From: Neptunicoccus sediminis
GTDB taxonomy: Bacteria > Pseudomonadota > Alphaproteobacteria > Rhodobacterales > Rhodobacteraceae
Assembly (NCBI RefSeq): GCF_001719615.1
Contig: NZ_MDVX01000003.1
Location: forward strand, 310,001 to 374,000
Length of the DNA: 64,000 nucleotides
Direction of reading: 5' to 3'
Numbering within the stretch: position 1 is the first letter of the stretch; every line of letters begins with the position of its first letter. The notes under the pieces are model-generated. The model was not told the DNA's origin and searched no databases. It worked only from the letters and a program-made list of their open reading frames with translations. Positions 8,337-17,478 of the stretch are shown one piece after another. Position numbers and translations under genes: made by a program.

Positions 8337-8989
8337 CGCAAATTTGCCCGCAGAGCCATGGCTGCGGCGGCAGGGATCAAGGCTAGAGTCAGCAGGGTTA
8401 AGCCGCTTAGCAGTGCGAGCGAGGCAACAGGGGATTGTCCGGTCACAGCACGCGTAACGACTTGCGCGCCAAGGATCAGGGTGGGGATGTATAGCGGCAG
8501 CACCAACAGGGACAACAACAGCCCGCCCCGTTTTATGCCGACCGTAATCGCTGCACCAAACGTTCCGATGAAGGAGAGCGAGACCGTGCCGACCCCAAGG
8601 CTCGCGATCAGCCAGATATACCCCTCAACCGGCAGCCCAAGCAAATAGCCAAGCGGGGCGCTGGCTAGGGTCAAGGGCAGGCCGGTGGTGATCCAATGGG
8701 CGGCGGCTTTGGCGCTGACCAGACCTGTCAGCGGAATCGGGGAGGTGGCAAGCGCCTCAAGCGTGCCGTCCTCTGCGTCCAGTTGGAACACACGGTCCAG
8801 CGAGAGCAGACAGGCCAGCAATGCGCCGATCCACAGGATGCCCGGTGCAATCCGCGCCAGCACCGCGCGGTCCGGTCCGACGCCGAACGGCACGAACATC
8901 ACGAGGATCAGAAAGAACGCCAGCGCCAGACCAAAACCCCCGCCAGAGCGGACGGCCAGCAGGATGTCCCGTTTGAACAGCGCCAGCAT
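8333..8989 (-). CDS. ccmB: Heme exporter protein CcmB
   Basis: The 218-residue membrane protein has about six transmembrane helices and typical CcmB features: the start MLALFKRDILLAVRSGG, LLACLLSLDRVFQLDAEDGTLEAL and the segment HWITTGLPLTLASAPLGYLLGL. With CcmA and CcmC it forms the ABC complex that releases holo-CcmE. The start codon at 8989 overlaps the ccmA stop by one base (TAATG), so the two are coupled. Confidence 0.95.
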   Translation of the reverse strand: MLALFKRDILLAVRSGGGFGLALAFFLILVMFVPFGVGPDRAVLARIAPGILWIGALLACLLSLDRVFQLDAEDGTLEALATSPIPLTGLVSAKAAAHWITTGLPLTLASAPLGYLLGLPVEGYIWLIASLGVGTVSLSFIGTFGAAITVGIKRGGLLLSLLVLPLYIPTLILGAQVVTRAVTGQSPVASLALLSGLTLLTLALIPAAAAMALRANLR

Positions 8990-9615
8990 TAATAGGATCC
9001 TTGCAGGAACGGGTCGGCTTCGCTCTCTGTCTGTGCGTCCCGCAGGGCCGCGAAATCTGCCACATTAAGACTGCGGGCTTGGGGCAGGGCGATGTCCAGA
9101 TGGGTTGAGATAATCGCGATGCCGCCGCTGTCGCAATGGGTTTGCAGAATTTCGGTGAAGCGGGCGACATGGGCGGTATCAAGGGCGGTGGTGGGTTCGT
9201 CCAGCAACCAGATTTTACGCCCCGACACATGCAGACGGGCAAGGCCAAGCCGTCGTTTTTGACCGGCTGACAGCGTGGCGGCGGGACGTTCAGACAGATC
9301 GTCCAGATCAAAGCGGGTCAGCGTGTCCTGTGGCGCGTTCTGATAGATTCCCTGCCAGAAGGTCAGGTTTTCCGATACGGTTAACTGGGGTTTTACCGCG
9401 TCCAGATGGCCGGTGTAGACCAAATCCTCGGGTGCTGTAGACATCGTGCCACGGGGCGCGGGGCTTAACCCTGCTAGCGTGCGCAAGAGGGTGGTTTTGC
9501 CCGCACCGTTCGGGCCGCGCAGGATCAGGCAATCGCCAGCGTCGAGCGAAAAGGAAACCCCGCTCAAAACGCGTCTTTGCCCGCGCAGGCAGTCTAGATC
9601 GGTGACGGTCATCAT
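8989..9615 (-). CDS. ccmA: Heme exporter ATP-binding protein CcmA
   Basis: This 208-residue ABC ATPase has Walker A GPNGAGKTT (about residues 34-42), the signature LSAGQKRRLGLAR and Walker B IWLLDEPTTALD, followed by the H-loop STHLD. Its small size and lack of extra domains are typical of CcmA. It energises the CcmABCD complex in cytochrome c maturation. The gene begins about 50 bases after the zntB-like gene on the same strand and is coupled to ccmB. The start could be 9615 or the next codon, since the protein begins with two methionines. Confidence 0.95.
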   Translation of the reverse strand: MMTVTDLDCLRGQRRVLSGVSFSLDAGDCLILRGPNGAGKTTLLRTLAGLSPAPRGTMSTAPEDLVYTGHLDAVKPQLTVSENLTFWQGIYQNAPQDTLTRFDLDDLSERPAATLSAGQKRRLGLARLHVSGRKIWLLDEPTTALDTAHVARFTEILQTHCDSGGIAIISTHLDIALPQARSLNVADFAALRDAQTESEADPFLQGSY

Positions 9616-9669
9616 GGGCGAAGCCTTACGGGAATTGGCGGCGCGGGGGAAGGGACCAAAGGGCGCAGG

Positions 9670-10653
9670 TTAGAGCAGCCCCCATTTGCGGAACAGCCAG
9701 ACCAGCAGGCCGCCCATCGCCACCAGACCCACCGTCACAAGGGCAAAGGCGCTGGGGTTTTCAGTGCCCGGAATGCCCCCCACATTAATGCCGAGCAATC
9801 CGGTGATCAAACCAAGGGGCAAAAAGATCGCCGCGACAGAGGAGAGAATAAACATCTGCCGGTTCATGGTTTCAGACCGTTTGTCGAGAATCTGGTCGTG
9901 TACGACCTGTGCACGGTCGCGGATCGCGTCGAGTTCCTCGGACAATAGGGTAATACGCTCGGTGGCTTCGCGCAGACGGGCGAGATCGGCATCGGACAGC
10001 CACGTAAAATCCTCGATCAGCAGGGTGGTCAGCGCATCCCGTTGCGGCATCATATAGCGGCGCAGGGTGATGGCGGTGCGGCGGATGTCCCCCAGATTGC
10101 TGCGGTCGGGCAGGGTGCCATCGTCCAGAATCATCTCTTCGATACCGTCAAGCTGCTCGTTCAGTTCAGAAACAGTCGGTTCGGCGCGATCCGCCAGCCG
10201 CTGGGTCAACCGCCCGAGGAAATCCCCCGGACTATGGGCCGTGTGGCCGCTGGTGGCCCCTGACTGGATGTCTTCAAGGGCGCGCAGCCGCCGTTGGGCA
10301 TAGCTGACGATACAGTTTTGCGTCACCCAAAGGCGGATCGACACCATATCCTCGGCCCGCGCTCCTTCGTTCAGGTTAACGCCGCGCAGGATGATCACTG
10401 CACCGTCCCCGTGGGGCGTGCAACGGGGGCGGGTATCCTCTGCGGTGATGGCTGCCTCGATCATCGGGGGCAATTGCATCTGTTCCAGCCAAGGGGCGGT
10501 GGAGGGGTCTTCACGCACCAGATGGACCCAGAGAAATCCGGTTTCGGGCGGGGCAGGTGCGGCGTTAGGATCAAGTGCAACAGCAGCGCCAGCGCCGTCA
10601 AACAGGAAGGCGCAACTGGTGTGGGGGGCGGGATGACTGGCAACAGTGTTCAT
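9670..10653 (-). CDS. zntB: CorA/ZntB family metal ion transporter
   Basis: This approximately 327-residue protein has a large soluble N-terminal part rich in helices and two C-terminal membrane helices. The signature between them is GINVGGIPG, as in the ZntB branch, rather than the GMN of Mg-type CorA. It would form a pentameric channel or proton-linked transporter for zinc or another divalent cation in the inner membrane. A start at 10653 (MNTVASHPAP) is preferred; an alternative upstream at 10677 adds eight residues, and neither has a strong ribosome binding site. The substrate cannot be told from sequence alone. Confidence 0.85.
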   Translation of the reverse strand: MNTVASHPAPHTSCAFLFDGAGAAVALDPNAAPAPPETGFLWVHLVREDPSTAPWLEQMQLPPMIEAAITAEDTRPRCTPHGDGAVIILRGVNLNEGARAEDMVSIRLWVTQNCIVSYAQRRLRALEDIQSGATSGHTAHSPGDFLGRLTQRLADRAEPTVSELNEQLDGIEEMILDDGTLPDRSNLGDIRRTAITLRRYMMPQRDALTTLLIEDFTWLSDADLARLREATERITLLSEELDAIRDRAQVVHDQILDKRSETMNRQMFILSSVAAIFLPLGLITGLLGINVGGIPGTENPSAFALVTVGLVAMGGLLVWLFRKWGLL

Positions 10654-10790
10654 GCCGCGACATTGCCTTTCAATCAATGGGATGTCATCTACAAATGCAG
10701 TTTTGCAGCGCAGGTTTGACGCCTGACAAACTTGTGTAATTCAATCGGGAAATGCAGGGGGGCGCCAATCCGCCAGCCCCTCGGCGGTTT

Positions 10791-10802
10791 ATTGTGCACA
10801 AT
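10791..10802. promoter_or_regulatory. Palindrome ATTGTGCACAAT upstream of acnA
   Basis: A perfect 12-base palindrome lies 86 bases before the acnA start codon, in the only promoter-sized gap upstream. It could be an operator for a dimeric regulator. Palindromes of this length occur by chance every few kilobases, so support is only positional. Confidence 0.3.
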
Positions 10803-10887
10803 TGTATACCGACACCCTTGCAGGACTCGGCAAAATGGTGCATTGACGGGCCAGCCAGTTCTATTCACCCAGTTTCGGAGGACCAAC

Positions 10888-13668
10888 ATGACCGTATCCG
10901 TCGGCAACGATACCAGCAAAACCCGCAAAACCCTCAGTGTTGATGGCGTTTCTGTGGACTATTATTCCATTCCTGCGGCCCAAGAAGCAGGTCTGGGGGA
11001 TTTTACCAACCTGCCAGCGGCGCTGAAGGTTGTTCTTGAAAACATGCTGCGCTTTGAAGATGACGGGCGCACGGTTTCCGTGGACGACATCAAAGCCTTT
11101 GCAAAATGGGGCGAGAACGGTGGTAAGAACCCGCGCGAGATCGCCTATCGTCCGGCACGCGTGTTGATGCAGGACTTTACCGGGGTTCCGGCTGTTGTGG
11201 ATCTGGCAGCGATGCGGGACGGGATTGTGGCGCTTGGCGGAGACGCAGAGCAAATCAACCCGTTGAACCCTGTTGATCTGGTCATTGACCACTCTGTTAT
11301 GATTGACGAATTTGGCAACCCGCGGGCGTTCCAGATGAACGTGGACCGCGAGTATGAGCGCAACATGGAGCGCTATACATTCCTGAAATGGGGTCAAAGC
11401 GCGTTTAACAACTTCCGTGTTGTACCGCCCGGAACCGGTATCTGTCATCAGGTAAACCTTGAGTATCTGTCCCAGACCGTCTGGACCGACGAAGACCAGA
11501 ATGGCGTTGAAGTGGCCTATCCGGACACTCTGGTGGGCACAGACAGCCACACAACAATGGTGAACGGCGCGGCTGTTCTGGGTTGGGGTGTTGGCGGCAT
11601 CGAGGCCGAAGCAGCCATGCTCGGCCAGCCGATTTCCATGCTGATCCCCGAAGTTGTCGGGTTTGAACTGACCGGCGCAATGGTCGAAGGCACAACAGGC
11701 ACCGACCTTGTTCTCAAGGTTGTGGAAATGCTGCGCGAAAAAGGCGTTGTTGGCAAATTCGTCGAATTCTACGGCTCCGGTCTCGACAAACTGCCACTGG
11801 CAGACCGCGCAACAATCGCCAACATGGCACCGGAATACGGCGCGACCTGTGGTTTCTTCCCGATCGACGCCGAAACCCTGCGCTACATGCGCACGACAGG
11901 CCGCGACGAAGCCCGCATCAAGCTGGTCGAAGCCTATGCCAAGGAAAACGGCATGTGGCGCGATGCGGATTACGCACCGATCTACACCGACACCCTATCC
12001 CTCGACATGGGCACCATCGTTCCGGCAATCTCCGGCCCGAAACGCCCGCAGGACTATATCGCACTGGACAAGGCCAGCACCACGTTCAGCGAGTATGTCA
12101 AGGGTCAACGCACGGCCAAAGACACCAGCGAACGGGCGGAAGTCCGTTGGGAAGGTGAGGGCGGACAGCCCGAACCCCGCGAGATTCCGGGCGATGAAGG
12201 CCACCACCAACGCGGTTATGTTGCCACCGATGAGGGCAACTACCAACTGCACGACGGGTCTATCGTTATTGCCTCCATCACATCCTGTACCAACACATCC
12301 AACCCTTATGTGATGATCGGTGCCGGTCTGGTGGCGCGGAAAGCCCGTGAAAAAGGTCTGACCCGCAAGCCTTGGGTGAAAACCTCCCTCGCGCCGGGCA
12401 GTCAGGTGGTTTCGGCCTATCTGGAAGCGGCCAACCTGCAGGAAGATCTGGACGCCATCGGCTTTAACCTTGTGGGCTACGGCTGTACGACCTGTATCGG
12501 GAACTCCGGTCCGCTGGAGGCTGAAATCTCCAAGGCCATCAACGACTACGACCTGATCGCTACGTCGATCCTGTCGGGCAACCGGAACTTTGAAGGGCGG
12601 ATCAGCCCTGATGTGCGCGCCAACTATCTGGCCTCTCCGCCACTGGTTGTTGCCTACTCTCTGGTGGGTGACATGAATGTGGACATCACCAAAGAGGTTC
12701 TGGGGCAGGACAAAGACGGCAATGACGTCTATCTGAAAGACATCTGGCCTTCCACACAGGAAATCGCAGAGCTGGTCGAGCAAACCGTGACCCGTGAAGC
12801 CTTCCTTGAGAAATACGCCTCTGTCTTTGAAGGTGACGAGAAATGGCAAGCCGTTGAGACAACGGACAGCCTGACCTACGACTGGCCTGCATCGTCCACT
12901 TACGTGCGTAACCCGCCATATTTCCAAGGTATGTCCAAAGAGCCTGCGACCGAGATCAGCAGCATCGAAGGCGCGAAGGTTCTGGCGTTGCTGGGCGATA
13001 TGATCACAACCGACCATATCTCTCCGGCGGGGTCGTTCAAACAGTCCACACCGGCCGGTCAATATCTGACCGACCATCAGGTGCCTGTGCGCGAATTCAA
13101 CTCTTACGGCTCCCGTCGCGGGAACCACGAGGTGATGATGCGTGGGACATTTGCCAACATCCGTATCAAGAACGAGATGCTGGACGGTGTTGAAGGCGGT
13201 TACACCAAAGGTGTCGATGGCGAACAGACCTCGATCTATGATGCGGCTATGGCCCATCAGGCCAACGGCACGCCGCTGGTGATCTTTGGCGGTGTTCAAT
13301 ACGGTGCCGGTTCCAGCCGCGACTGGGCGGCCAAAGGGACTGCGCTGCTGGGTGTGAAAGCGGTCATCGCTGAGAGTTTTGAGCGGATTCACCGGTCCAA
13401 CCTCGTAGGGATGGGTGTGGTACCGTTTGAATTCACCGGCGACGACACACGTAAATCACTGGGTCTGACCGGTGAGGAAACCGTGTCGATCAAAGGTCTG
13501 GAAAGCGTGAAACCTTTGCAAGAGGTTCTGTGTTCCATCACTTACCCGAACGGCGATGTGAGAGAGATCACGCTGAAGTGCCGGATCGATACCGAAGTGG
13601 AAATCGACTACATCAAAAACGGTGGCGTTCTGCACTATGTGCTGCGCAATCTGGCGAAATCTGCCTGA
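10888..13668 (+). CDS. acnA: Aconitate hydratase A
   Basis: The 926-residue enzyme converts citrate to isocitrate in the TCA cycle. The 4Fe-4S cluster ligands are visible as Cys467 in ITSCTNTSNP and Cys533/Cys536 in YGCTTCIGNSGPL. The swivel domain with GGVQYGAGSSRDWAAKG lies near the C-terminus. Length matches the AcnA/IRP1 class. The start at 10888 (MTVSVGNDTSK) has a strong GGAGGA site; an open frame of 52 codons upstream lacks conserved sequence and probably is leader. The gene is monocistronic and ends in an intrinsic terminator. Confidence 0.97.
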   Translation: MTVSVGNDTSKTRKTLSVDGVSVDYYSIPAAQEAGLGDFTNLPAALKVVLENMLRFEDDGRTVSVDDIKAFAKWGENGGKNPREIAYRPARVLMQDFTGVPAVVDLAAMRDGIVALGGDAEQINPLNPVDLVIDHSVMIDEFGNPRAFQMNVDREYERNMERYTFLKWGQSAFNNFRVVPPGTGICHQVNLEYLSQTVWTDEDQNGVEVAYPDTLVGTDSHTTMVNGAAVLGWGVGGIEAEAAMLGQPISMLIPEVVGFELTGAMVEGTTGTDLVLKVVEMLREKGVVGKFVEFYGSGLDKLPLADRATIANMAPEYGATCGFFPIDAETLRYMRTTGRDEARIKLVEAYAKENGMWRDADYAPIYTDTLSLDMGTIVPAISGPKRPQDYIALDKASTTFSEYVKGQRTAKDTSERAEVRWEGEGGQPEPREIPGDEGHHQRGYVATDEGNYQLHDGSIVIASITSCTNTSNPYVMIGAGLVARKAREKGLTRKPWVKTSLAPGSQVVSAYLEAANLQEDLDAIGFNLVGYGCTTCIGNSGPLEAEISKAINDYDLIATSILSGNRNFEGRISPDVRANYLASPPLVVAYSLVGDMNVDITKEVLGQDKDGNDVYLKDIWPSTQEIAELVEQTVTREAFLEKYASVFEGDEKWQAVETTDSLTYDWPASSTYVRNPPYFQGMSKEPATEISSIEGAKVLALLGDMITTDHISPAGSFKQSTPAGQYLTDHQVPVREFNSYGSRRGNHEVMMRGTFANIRIKNEMLDGVEGGYTKGVDGEQTSIYDAAMAHQANGTPLVIFGGVQYGAGSSRDWAAKGTALLGVKAVIAESFERIHRSNLVGMGVVPFEFTGDDTRKSLGLTGEETVSIKGLESVKPLQEVLCSITYPNGDVREITLKCRIDTEVEIDYIKNGGVLHYVLRNLAKSA

Positions 13669-13691
13669 TTTCACTGGTAAAATACCGAACG

Positions 13692-13720
13692 GAAAAGGCG
13701 TCCCTTGCGGCGCCTTTTTT
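13692..13720 (+). terminator. Rho-independent terminator of acnA
   Basis: AAAAGGCG and CGCCTTTT pair across a ten-base loop and run into TTTTTT about 25 bases after the acnA stop. Confidence 0.8.
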
Positions 13721-13770
13721 GTGTCTTGAGGGCGGGTTTTGGATATTTGATCTAAAAAGAGGCGGGGCGA

Positions 13771-14778
13771 TCAGGATAAAACCGCGCGGTAGAGTTCCCT
13801 GCCGCTAAAGACTTTTGGTCCGCCCTGACTGGCTTGCCGGATCAGCTCCACCAGTCTGGTGTTCACGGGCGCGACCTGACCGGTGGCGGTGGCCAGATCG
13901 ACGATTTCGCCGTTGATCGTGTCGATCTCTGTTGGCTTGCCCGCAAAAAGATCCTGCGCCATGGAGGTTTGCGACTGCGGGTCGAGTTTTTGCAAGCGGA
14001 GCGCGATGCTGTTGAACAGCCAATCCGGTGTGCGCAGCATCTGGACAATGCGACGGGCGGACAGGGGGCCGGATTTTGCATGGGCGATCTGCGCGCCTTC
14101 ATAAACATCCAGCGCCTCTTGCAGCGCGGCGGCATAGACCAGACGGTAGGGGCGTTCACGCAACTGGTGGTACAGGGATTTGCCAGAGAGCGCGTTTACC
14201 GGATTATTAAGGTTGAGCAACAGCTTGCCGTATTGCACCGCGCGAATGTCATTGCTCAGTTGGATATGTTCAGTGCCGATATGTCCGATCAGATCCTCAG
14301 TTGCAGCAGAGCGTTCCAATACCACCTGCCCCACGGAGGAGCGGCGCAGGGTCCCGCTATCGCTCCAGACCACGTTGAACGGCACCATACCGGCGGAAAT
14401 GACTTGCTCAGGCAGGGCAGCCCTGAGTCTGCGGGCGGGGGCGATACCGTTGAGCAGACAGAGGACCGGCGTATCGGTGGCGCTATGGCTGCGAATATCT
14501 GCGATTGCCGATTCGAGCGCCGTTGATTTCACCGTCACTACAATAAGCCCCGCAGTTGCGAGCGTTTCGGGATCACAGTTGATCAGTGGATTTTGCGCCA
14601 GTTCCGCACCGCTGAAACGGGGGCCGTTTTCCACGCTCAGGCCGGTTTTAGGCAGGTTTAGCAGCCGGTCCCGCCCGAGAAGGGTGACAGGCACCCCTTT
14701 CGCGGCCCAATGAGCGCCGAGATAGCAGCCAATCGCGCCAGCGCCCAGAATTACGACAGGAGATCGCGGTGAGATCAT
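13771..14778 (-). CDS. panE: 2-dehydropantoate 2-reductase (ketopantoate reductase) family
   Basis: The 335-residue protein begins with a Rossmann nucleotide-binding motif ILGAGAIGCYLGAHWA and keeps the ApbA/PanE features VVTVKSTALESAI and the NLNNPVNALSG segment, followed by the helical C-terminal domain. It would reduce ketopantoate to pantoate with NADPH in pantothenate and CoA synthesis. The start at 14778 is chosen because the Rossmann motif follows within ten residues; the longer frame adds only non-conserved sequence. Family members without pantothenate roles exist, and no pan genes are adjacent, so the exact substrate is inferred. Confidence 0.85.
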   Translation of the reverse strand: MISPRSPVVILGAGAIGCYLGAHWAAKGVPVTLLGRDRLLNLPKTGLSVENGPRFSGAELAQNPLINCDPETLATAGLIVVTVKSTALESAIADIRSHSATDTPVLCLLNGIAPARRLRAALPEQVISAGMVPFNVVWSDSGTLRRSSVGQVVLERSAATEDLIGHIGTEHIQLSNDIRAVQYGKLLLNLNNPVNALSGKSLYHQLRERPYRLVYAAALQEALDVYEGAQIAHAKSGPLSARRIVQMLRTPDWLFNSIALRLQKLDPQSQTSMAQDLFAGKPTEIDTINGEIVDLATATGQVAPVNTRLVELIRQASQGGPKVFSGRELYRAVLS

Positions 14779-14928
14779 AGCATGTTCCAAAGTTGTCCGG
14801 CGTCTTCCCATCCTAAAGCCGCTTTGCCCAACAGCGATAGCCCCCTGGCCGGTTTGTAACATTTACCTCTCGAAACCTTTATTGGTAAAAGCGGTGCAGG
14901 GACGGTTATAACAGGGTAACACACTTTG

Positions 14929-15645
14929 ATGCGAGCACAGTTCATGCGCAGATTTCTGGCCGCTCTGGCCATTTCCACAACCGGATTAATGCAGACGGCA
15001 CAGGCGGAAGGTTCGCTGGTGCTGGTGGAGCTTTACACCTCTCAGGGGTGTTCTTCCTGTCCGGAAGCGGATGTGATTCTTGCGGAAATTGCCAAGCGCG
15101 ATGATGTTCTGGCGCTGGGGTTGCACGTGGACTACTGGGATTACCTCGGCTGGCAGGACCATCTGGCGCAACCGGAATTTACCGAACGTCAGGCGGCGTT
15201 CAACACGAAGATGGACAGCAAATACCGGCTGGTCACGCCGCAGATGATCTTTAACGGGCGGGATTATGTGGCCGGTGCGAAACGCCAGAAGATCCTCGAT
15301 TATGTTGAGATGCTTGCAGCGGAGCCGGAGCGGGCGGGCATGGTGCTTTCACGGGATGGCGCTGCGCTTAAGATTGTATTGACGCCGGTAGAGGGGCTGT
15401 CGGCCCCCGCTGACATTCATCTGATTGCCTTTGAGCCTAGTGTCGAGGTGAAGATCGAGCACGGTGAAAATGCAGGACGCCACATCGACTATGTGAACAC
15501 GGTGACAGATTGGTCCACCATCGGCCAGTGGAACGGTACCGCCCCGATGAGCCTGACCCATCCGATCGAAACATCTGCCCATTATGCCGTGGTTGTGCAG
15601 TCCGAAAACCTCGGTCCGGTATTGGCGGCGCGGCGGTTGGATTAA
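14929..15645 (+). CDS. Exported DUF1223 thioredoxin-like protein
   Basis: The 238-residue product has a signal peptide (about residues 6-27, ending TAQA) and a DUF1223 domain. That domain begins VLVELYTSQGCSSCPEAD with a CSSC redox-type motif, followed by HVDYWDYLGWQD and PQMIFNGRDYVAGA. The fold is thioredoxin-like and periplasmic; the function is unknown. The start could be 14929 or 14944 (MRRFLAAL), the latter giving a more compact signal peptide. The gene is convergent with the DMT exporter that ends the nitrile hydratase operon. Confidence 0.85.
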   Translation: MRAQFMRRFLAALAISTTGLMQTAQAEGSLVLVELYTSQGCSSCPEADVILAEIAKRDDVLALGLHVDYWDYLGWQDHLAQPEFTERQAAFNTKMDSKYRLVTPQMIFNGRDYVAGAKRQKILDYVEMLAAEPERAGMVLSRDGAALKIVLTPVEGLSAPADIHLIAFEPSVEVKIEHGENAGRHIDYVNTVTDWSTIGQWNGTAPMSLTHPIETSAHYAVVVQSENLGPVLAARRLD

Positions 15646-15657
15646 ACCTGCCGCGGG

Positions 15658-16557
15658 TCAGATGCTTACCGGTTTCTTCGTGCCGAAGCTTTCCCGATAC
15701 CAGACGTAAACCCCTGCAAAGACGATCACTGCGCCGCCAATAACTGTGGCGCGGTCCGGTATTTCTGCGAAAAAGGCAAAGGCCCAGAATGCGTTGAACA
15801 GCAGGGTCAGATAGCCGAAAGGCGCAAGGAAAGACGCTTCGGTGACAGTAAAGGCGCGGATCAGGAACAAATGGCCGATGCCTCCGACAACCCCCATCAT
15901 CGACATGCGACCGACATCCGCCAGCGACGGGGTCGACCAGACGAAGGGGACGATAACGCAGCTTGCGATACAGCCGATCAGGGCAGTGTAGAGAAAGCTG
16001 GTCCAAGGGCTTTCTTCCTGTCCCAGAAAACGGGTGGAAATCGCATACCCGCTGAAACAGGCTGCCGCCAGCGCGGGGAGCAGCGCAACCGGCGTGAACA
16101 CATCCGAACCGGGGCGGATGATGATCATGGCCCCGATCAGGCCGATAGAGACACCGATCCAGCGGCGCGGGCCGACTTTCTCTTTCAGAACGAAATAGCC
16201 GGCTATTGTCATGAACAGCGGTGCAATTTCAAAAATTGCAGTGGCGGAGGCCATTTCCATATAGGCCAGCGATGTGAAGAAACACATGGTCGCGCCGAAC
16301 AGAAAGGCCGAGCGGATCACCTGTAGCGTCAAATGCTCTGTGCGCAGCAATCGCCGCAATTGGGGCGACAGCACGATGAAGGCGATCACGGTTTGCGCGG
16401 TGTAGCGGGCCCAGACGACCTCTAGCGGGTGATGGCGCTGCGAAAGGGATTTCGCAATCGTGTCCATGATGGAAAACAGAAAGATGGTCAGGATGAACAT
16501 CAGCGCACCCTTGGCCAGCGGTCCAAGCCCGCTCCAGTACCGGTTGAGCGCGGTCAT
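15658..16557 (-). CDS. EamA/DMT family permease in the nitrile hydratase operon
   Basis: The 299-residue protein has ten predicted membrane helices and the two-fold EamA repeat, with segments such as YMEMASATAIFEIAPLFMTIAGY and LKEKVGPRRWIGVSIGLIGA. It is a small-molecule exporter or importer of the drug/metabolite transporter superfamily. Its start codon at 16557 overlaps the nitrile hydratase alpha stop by one base (TAATG), so it is translated from the same message. It may move the nitrile, amide or a related product. The substrate is not deducible. Confidence 0.88.
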   Translation of the reverse strand: MTALNRYWSGLGPLAKGALMFILTIFLFSIMDTIAKSLSQRHHPLEVVWARYTAQTVIAFIVLSPQLRRLLRTEHLTLQVIRSAFLFGATMCFFTSLAYMEMASATAIFEIAPLFMTIAGYFVLKEKVGPRRWIGVSIGLIGAMIIIRPGSDVFTPVALLPALAAACFSGYAISTRFLGQEESPWTSFLYTALIGCIASCVIVPFVWSTPSLADVGRMSMMGVVGGIGHLFLIRAFTVTEASFLAPFGYLTLLFNAFWAFAFFAEIPDRATVIGGAVIVFAGVYVWYRESFGTKKPVSI

Positions 16558-17210
16558 TACGGGTGCCGTGCGGTGGCGACACCGATCATGGCATCGCGGC
16601 TGACCAGTGCGGCCAGTGCGGTTTCGTCCAGTTTGTCCGTTCCCTCGGGGCGGGCGGGGAGCACCAGATAGCGCATATCCGCGGTGCTGTCGTGAACACG
16701 GACCTGCACGGTATCGGGCAATTCCAATCCGAATTCCGCCAACACCTTGCGCGGTGTTTTTACCACTCGAGAGCGGTACGCCCGTTGCTTGTACCAATCA
16801 GGCGGCAGGCCAAGCAGGTTGCGCGGATAACAGGAGCATAGGGTGCAGACGACTACATTGTGAACCTCTGGCGTATTCTCCACCGCGATCAGCTTTAGCA
16901 CACCCGGTTCCACACCGATTTCGCGGATCGCTTCGGTGCCGTTTTGCAGCAGGCGCGCCTTAAAGGCGGGATCAACCCAAGCCCGCGCCACAACCTTTGC
17001 CCCGTCCGCCGGAGAGCGACGGTCCATCTGCTCCACCGTTGCGGTGATTTCCGCGGCGGTGACGATACCCTTTTCGATCAAAAGCTCTCGCATTGCGATT
17101 TCCATTGCCTGCCAACGGGTTAGCTTGTGATCCTGATCCGGTTTGTAGGGATGTCCCGATGGGCTGAGCCCTTGAGTGTCATCAGAATGGTCATGGTGGT
17201 CATGTGGCAT
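16557..17210 (-). CDS. nthA: Nitrile hydratase alpha subunit, cobalt type (or thiocyanate hydrolase gamma-like)
   Basis: This 217-residue protein carries the metal-claw motif VCTLCSCYP with Cys122, Cys125 and Cys127. The threonine after the first cysteine marks the cobalt class rather than the iron class (CSLCSC). Other family segments are WVDPAFKARLLQNGTEA, LGLPPDWYKQRAYRSRVV and HDSTADMRYLVLP. Arg130 replaces the tryptophan usual after CSCYP. The N-terminus is rich in histidine (MPHDHHDHSDD), possibly for metal handling. The gene overlaps the beta-C gene by 11 bases. Catalysis hydrates a nitrile to an amide; thiocyanate is an alternative given the three-gene layout. Confidence 0.9.
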   Translation of the reverse strand: MPHDHHDHSDDTQGLSPSGHPYKPDQDHKLTRWQAMEIAMRELLIEKGIVTAAEITATVEQMDRRSPADGAKVVARAWVDPAFKARLLQNGTEAIREIGVEPGVLKLIAVENTPEVHNVVVCTLCSCYPRNLLGLPPDWYKQRAYRSRVVKTPRKVLAEFGLELPDTVQVRVHDSTADMRYLVLPARPEGTDKLDETALAALVSRDAMIGVATARHP

Positions 17211-17478
17211 TGATCGGGTCCAACCAGTGTTCGTAAATTTCGGCCTCTAGGATGTCGGCAGGATTTTCCGCCTCTGCCCCCCAGAGTTCGCCCATCGTAA
17301 AGCGAACCCTAAGCAGGCGACGGCGGCTGGCTTTGTGCCCATAGGCGAGCTCTTCAGGATTTGCGAAAGGACCGAGTTCACGCTCGATCTCTCCGGTTTT
17401 GCCGCGCAAATACATAGGTGCGCGAACATGACCAGGCGGGTGCCAGTTCTTGACACGAACCTTTTGCGCGCGCTCCAT
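17200..17478 (-). CDS. Nitrile hydratase beta subunit, C-terminal half as a separate protein
   Basis: This 92-residue protein corresponds to the SH3-barrel C-terminal domain of nitrile hydratase beta. It shows VRVKNWHPPGHVRAPMYLRG, a KTGEIERELGPFANPEE segment, and VRFTMGELWGAEA. The arginine in GHVRAP matches a residue that contacts the metal claw. The start at 17478 (MERAQKV) overlaps the upstream stop as TGATG; a GTG one codon earlier is possible. As an independent ORF it parallels the alpha subunit (scnA) of thiocyanate hydrolase. The split is natural-looking: both pieces have clean ends and coupled starts, unlike a random nonsense mutation. Confidence 0.85.
   Translation of the reverse strand: MERAQKVRVKNWHPPGHVRAPMYLRGKTGEIERELGPFANPEELAYGHKASRRRLLRVRFTMGELWGAEAENPADILEAEIYEHWLDPINAT

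Noticed and set aside
11995-13392. 465-residue minus-strand open frame
   Set aside because: Antisense of acnA; no family features, and acnA itself is unambiguous.
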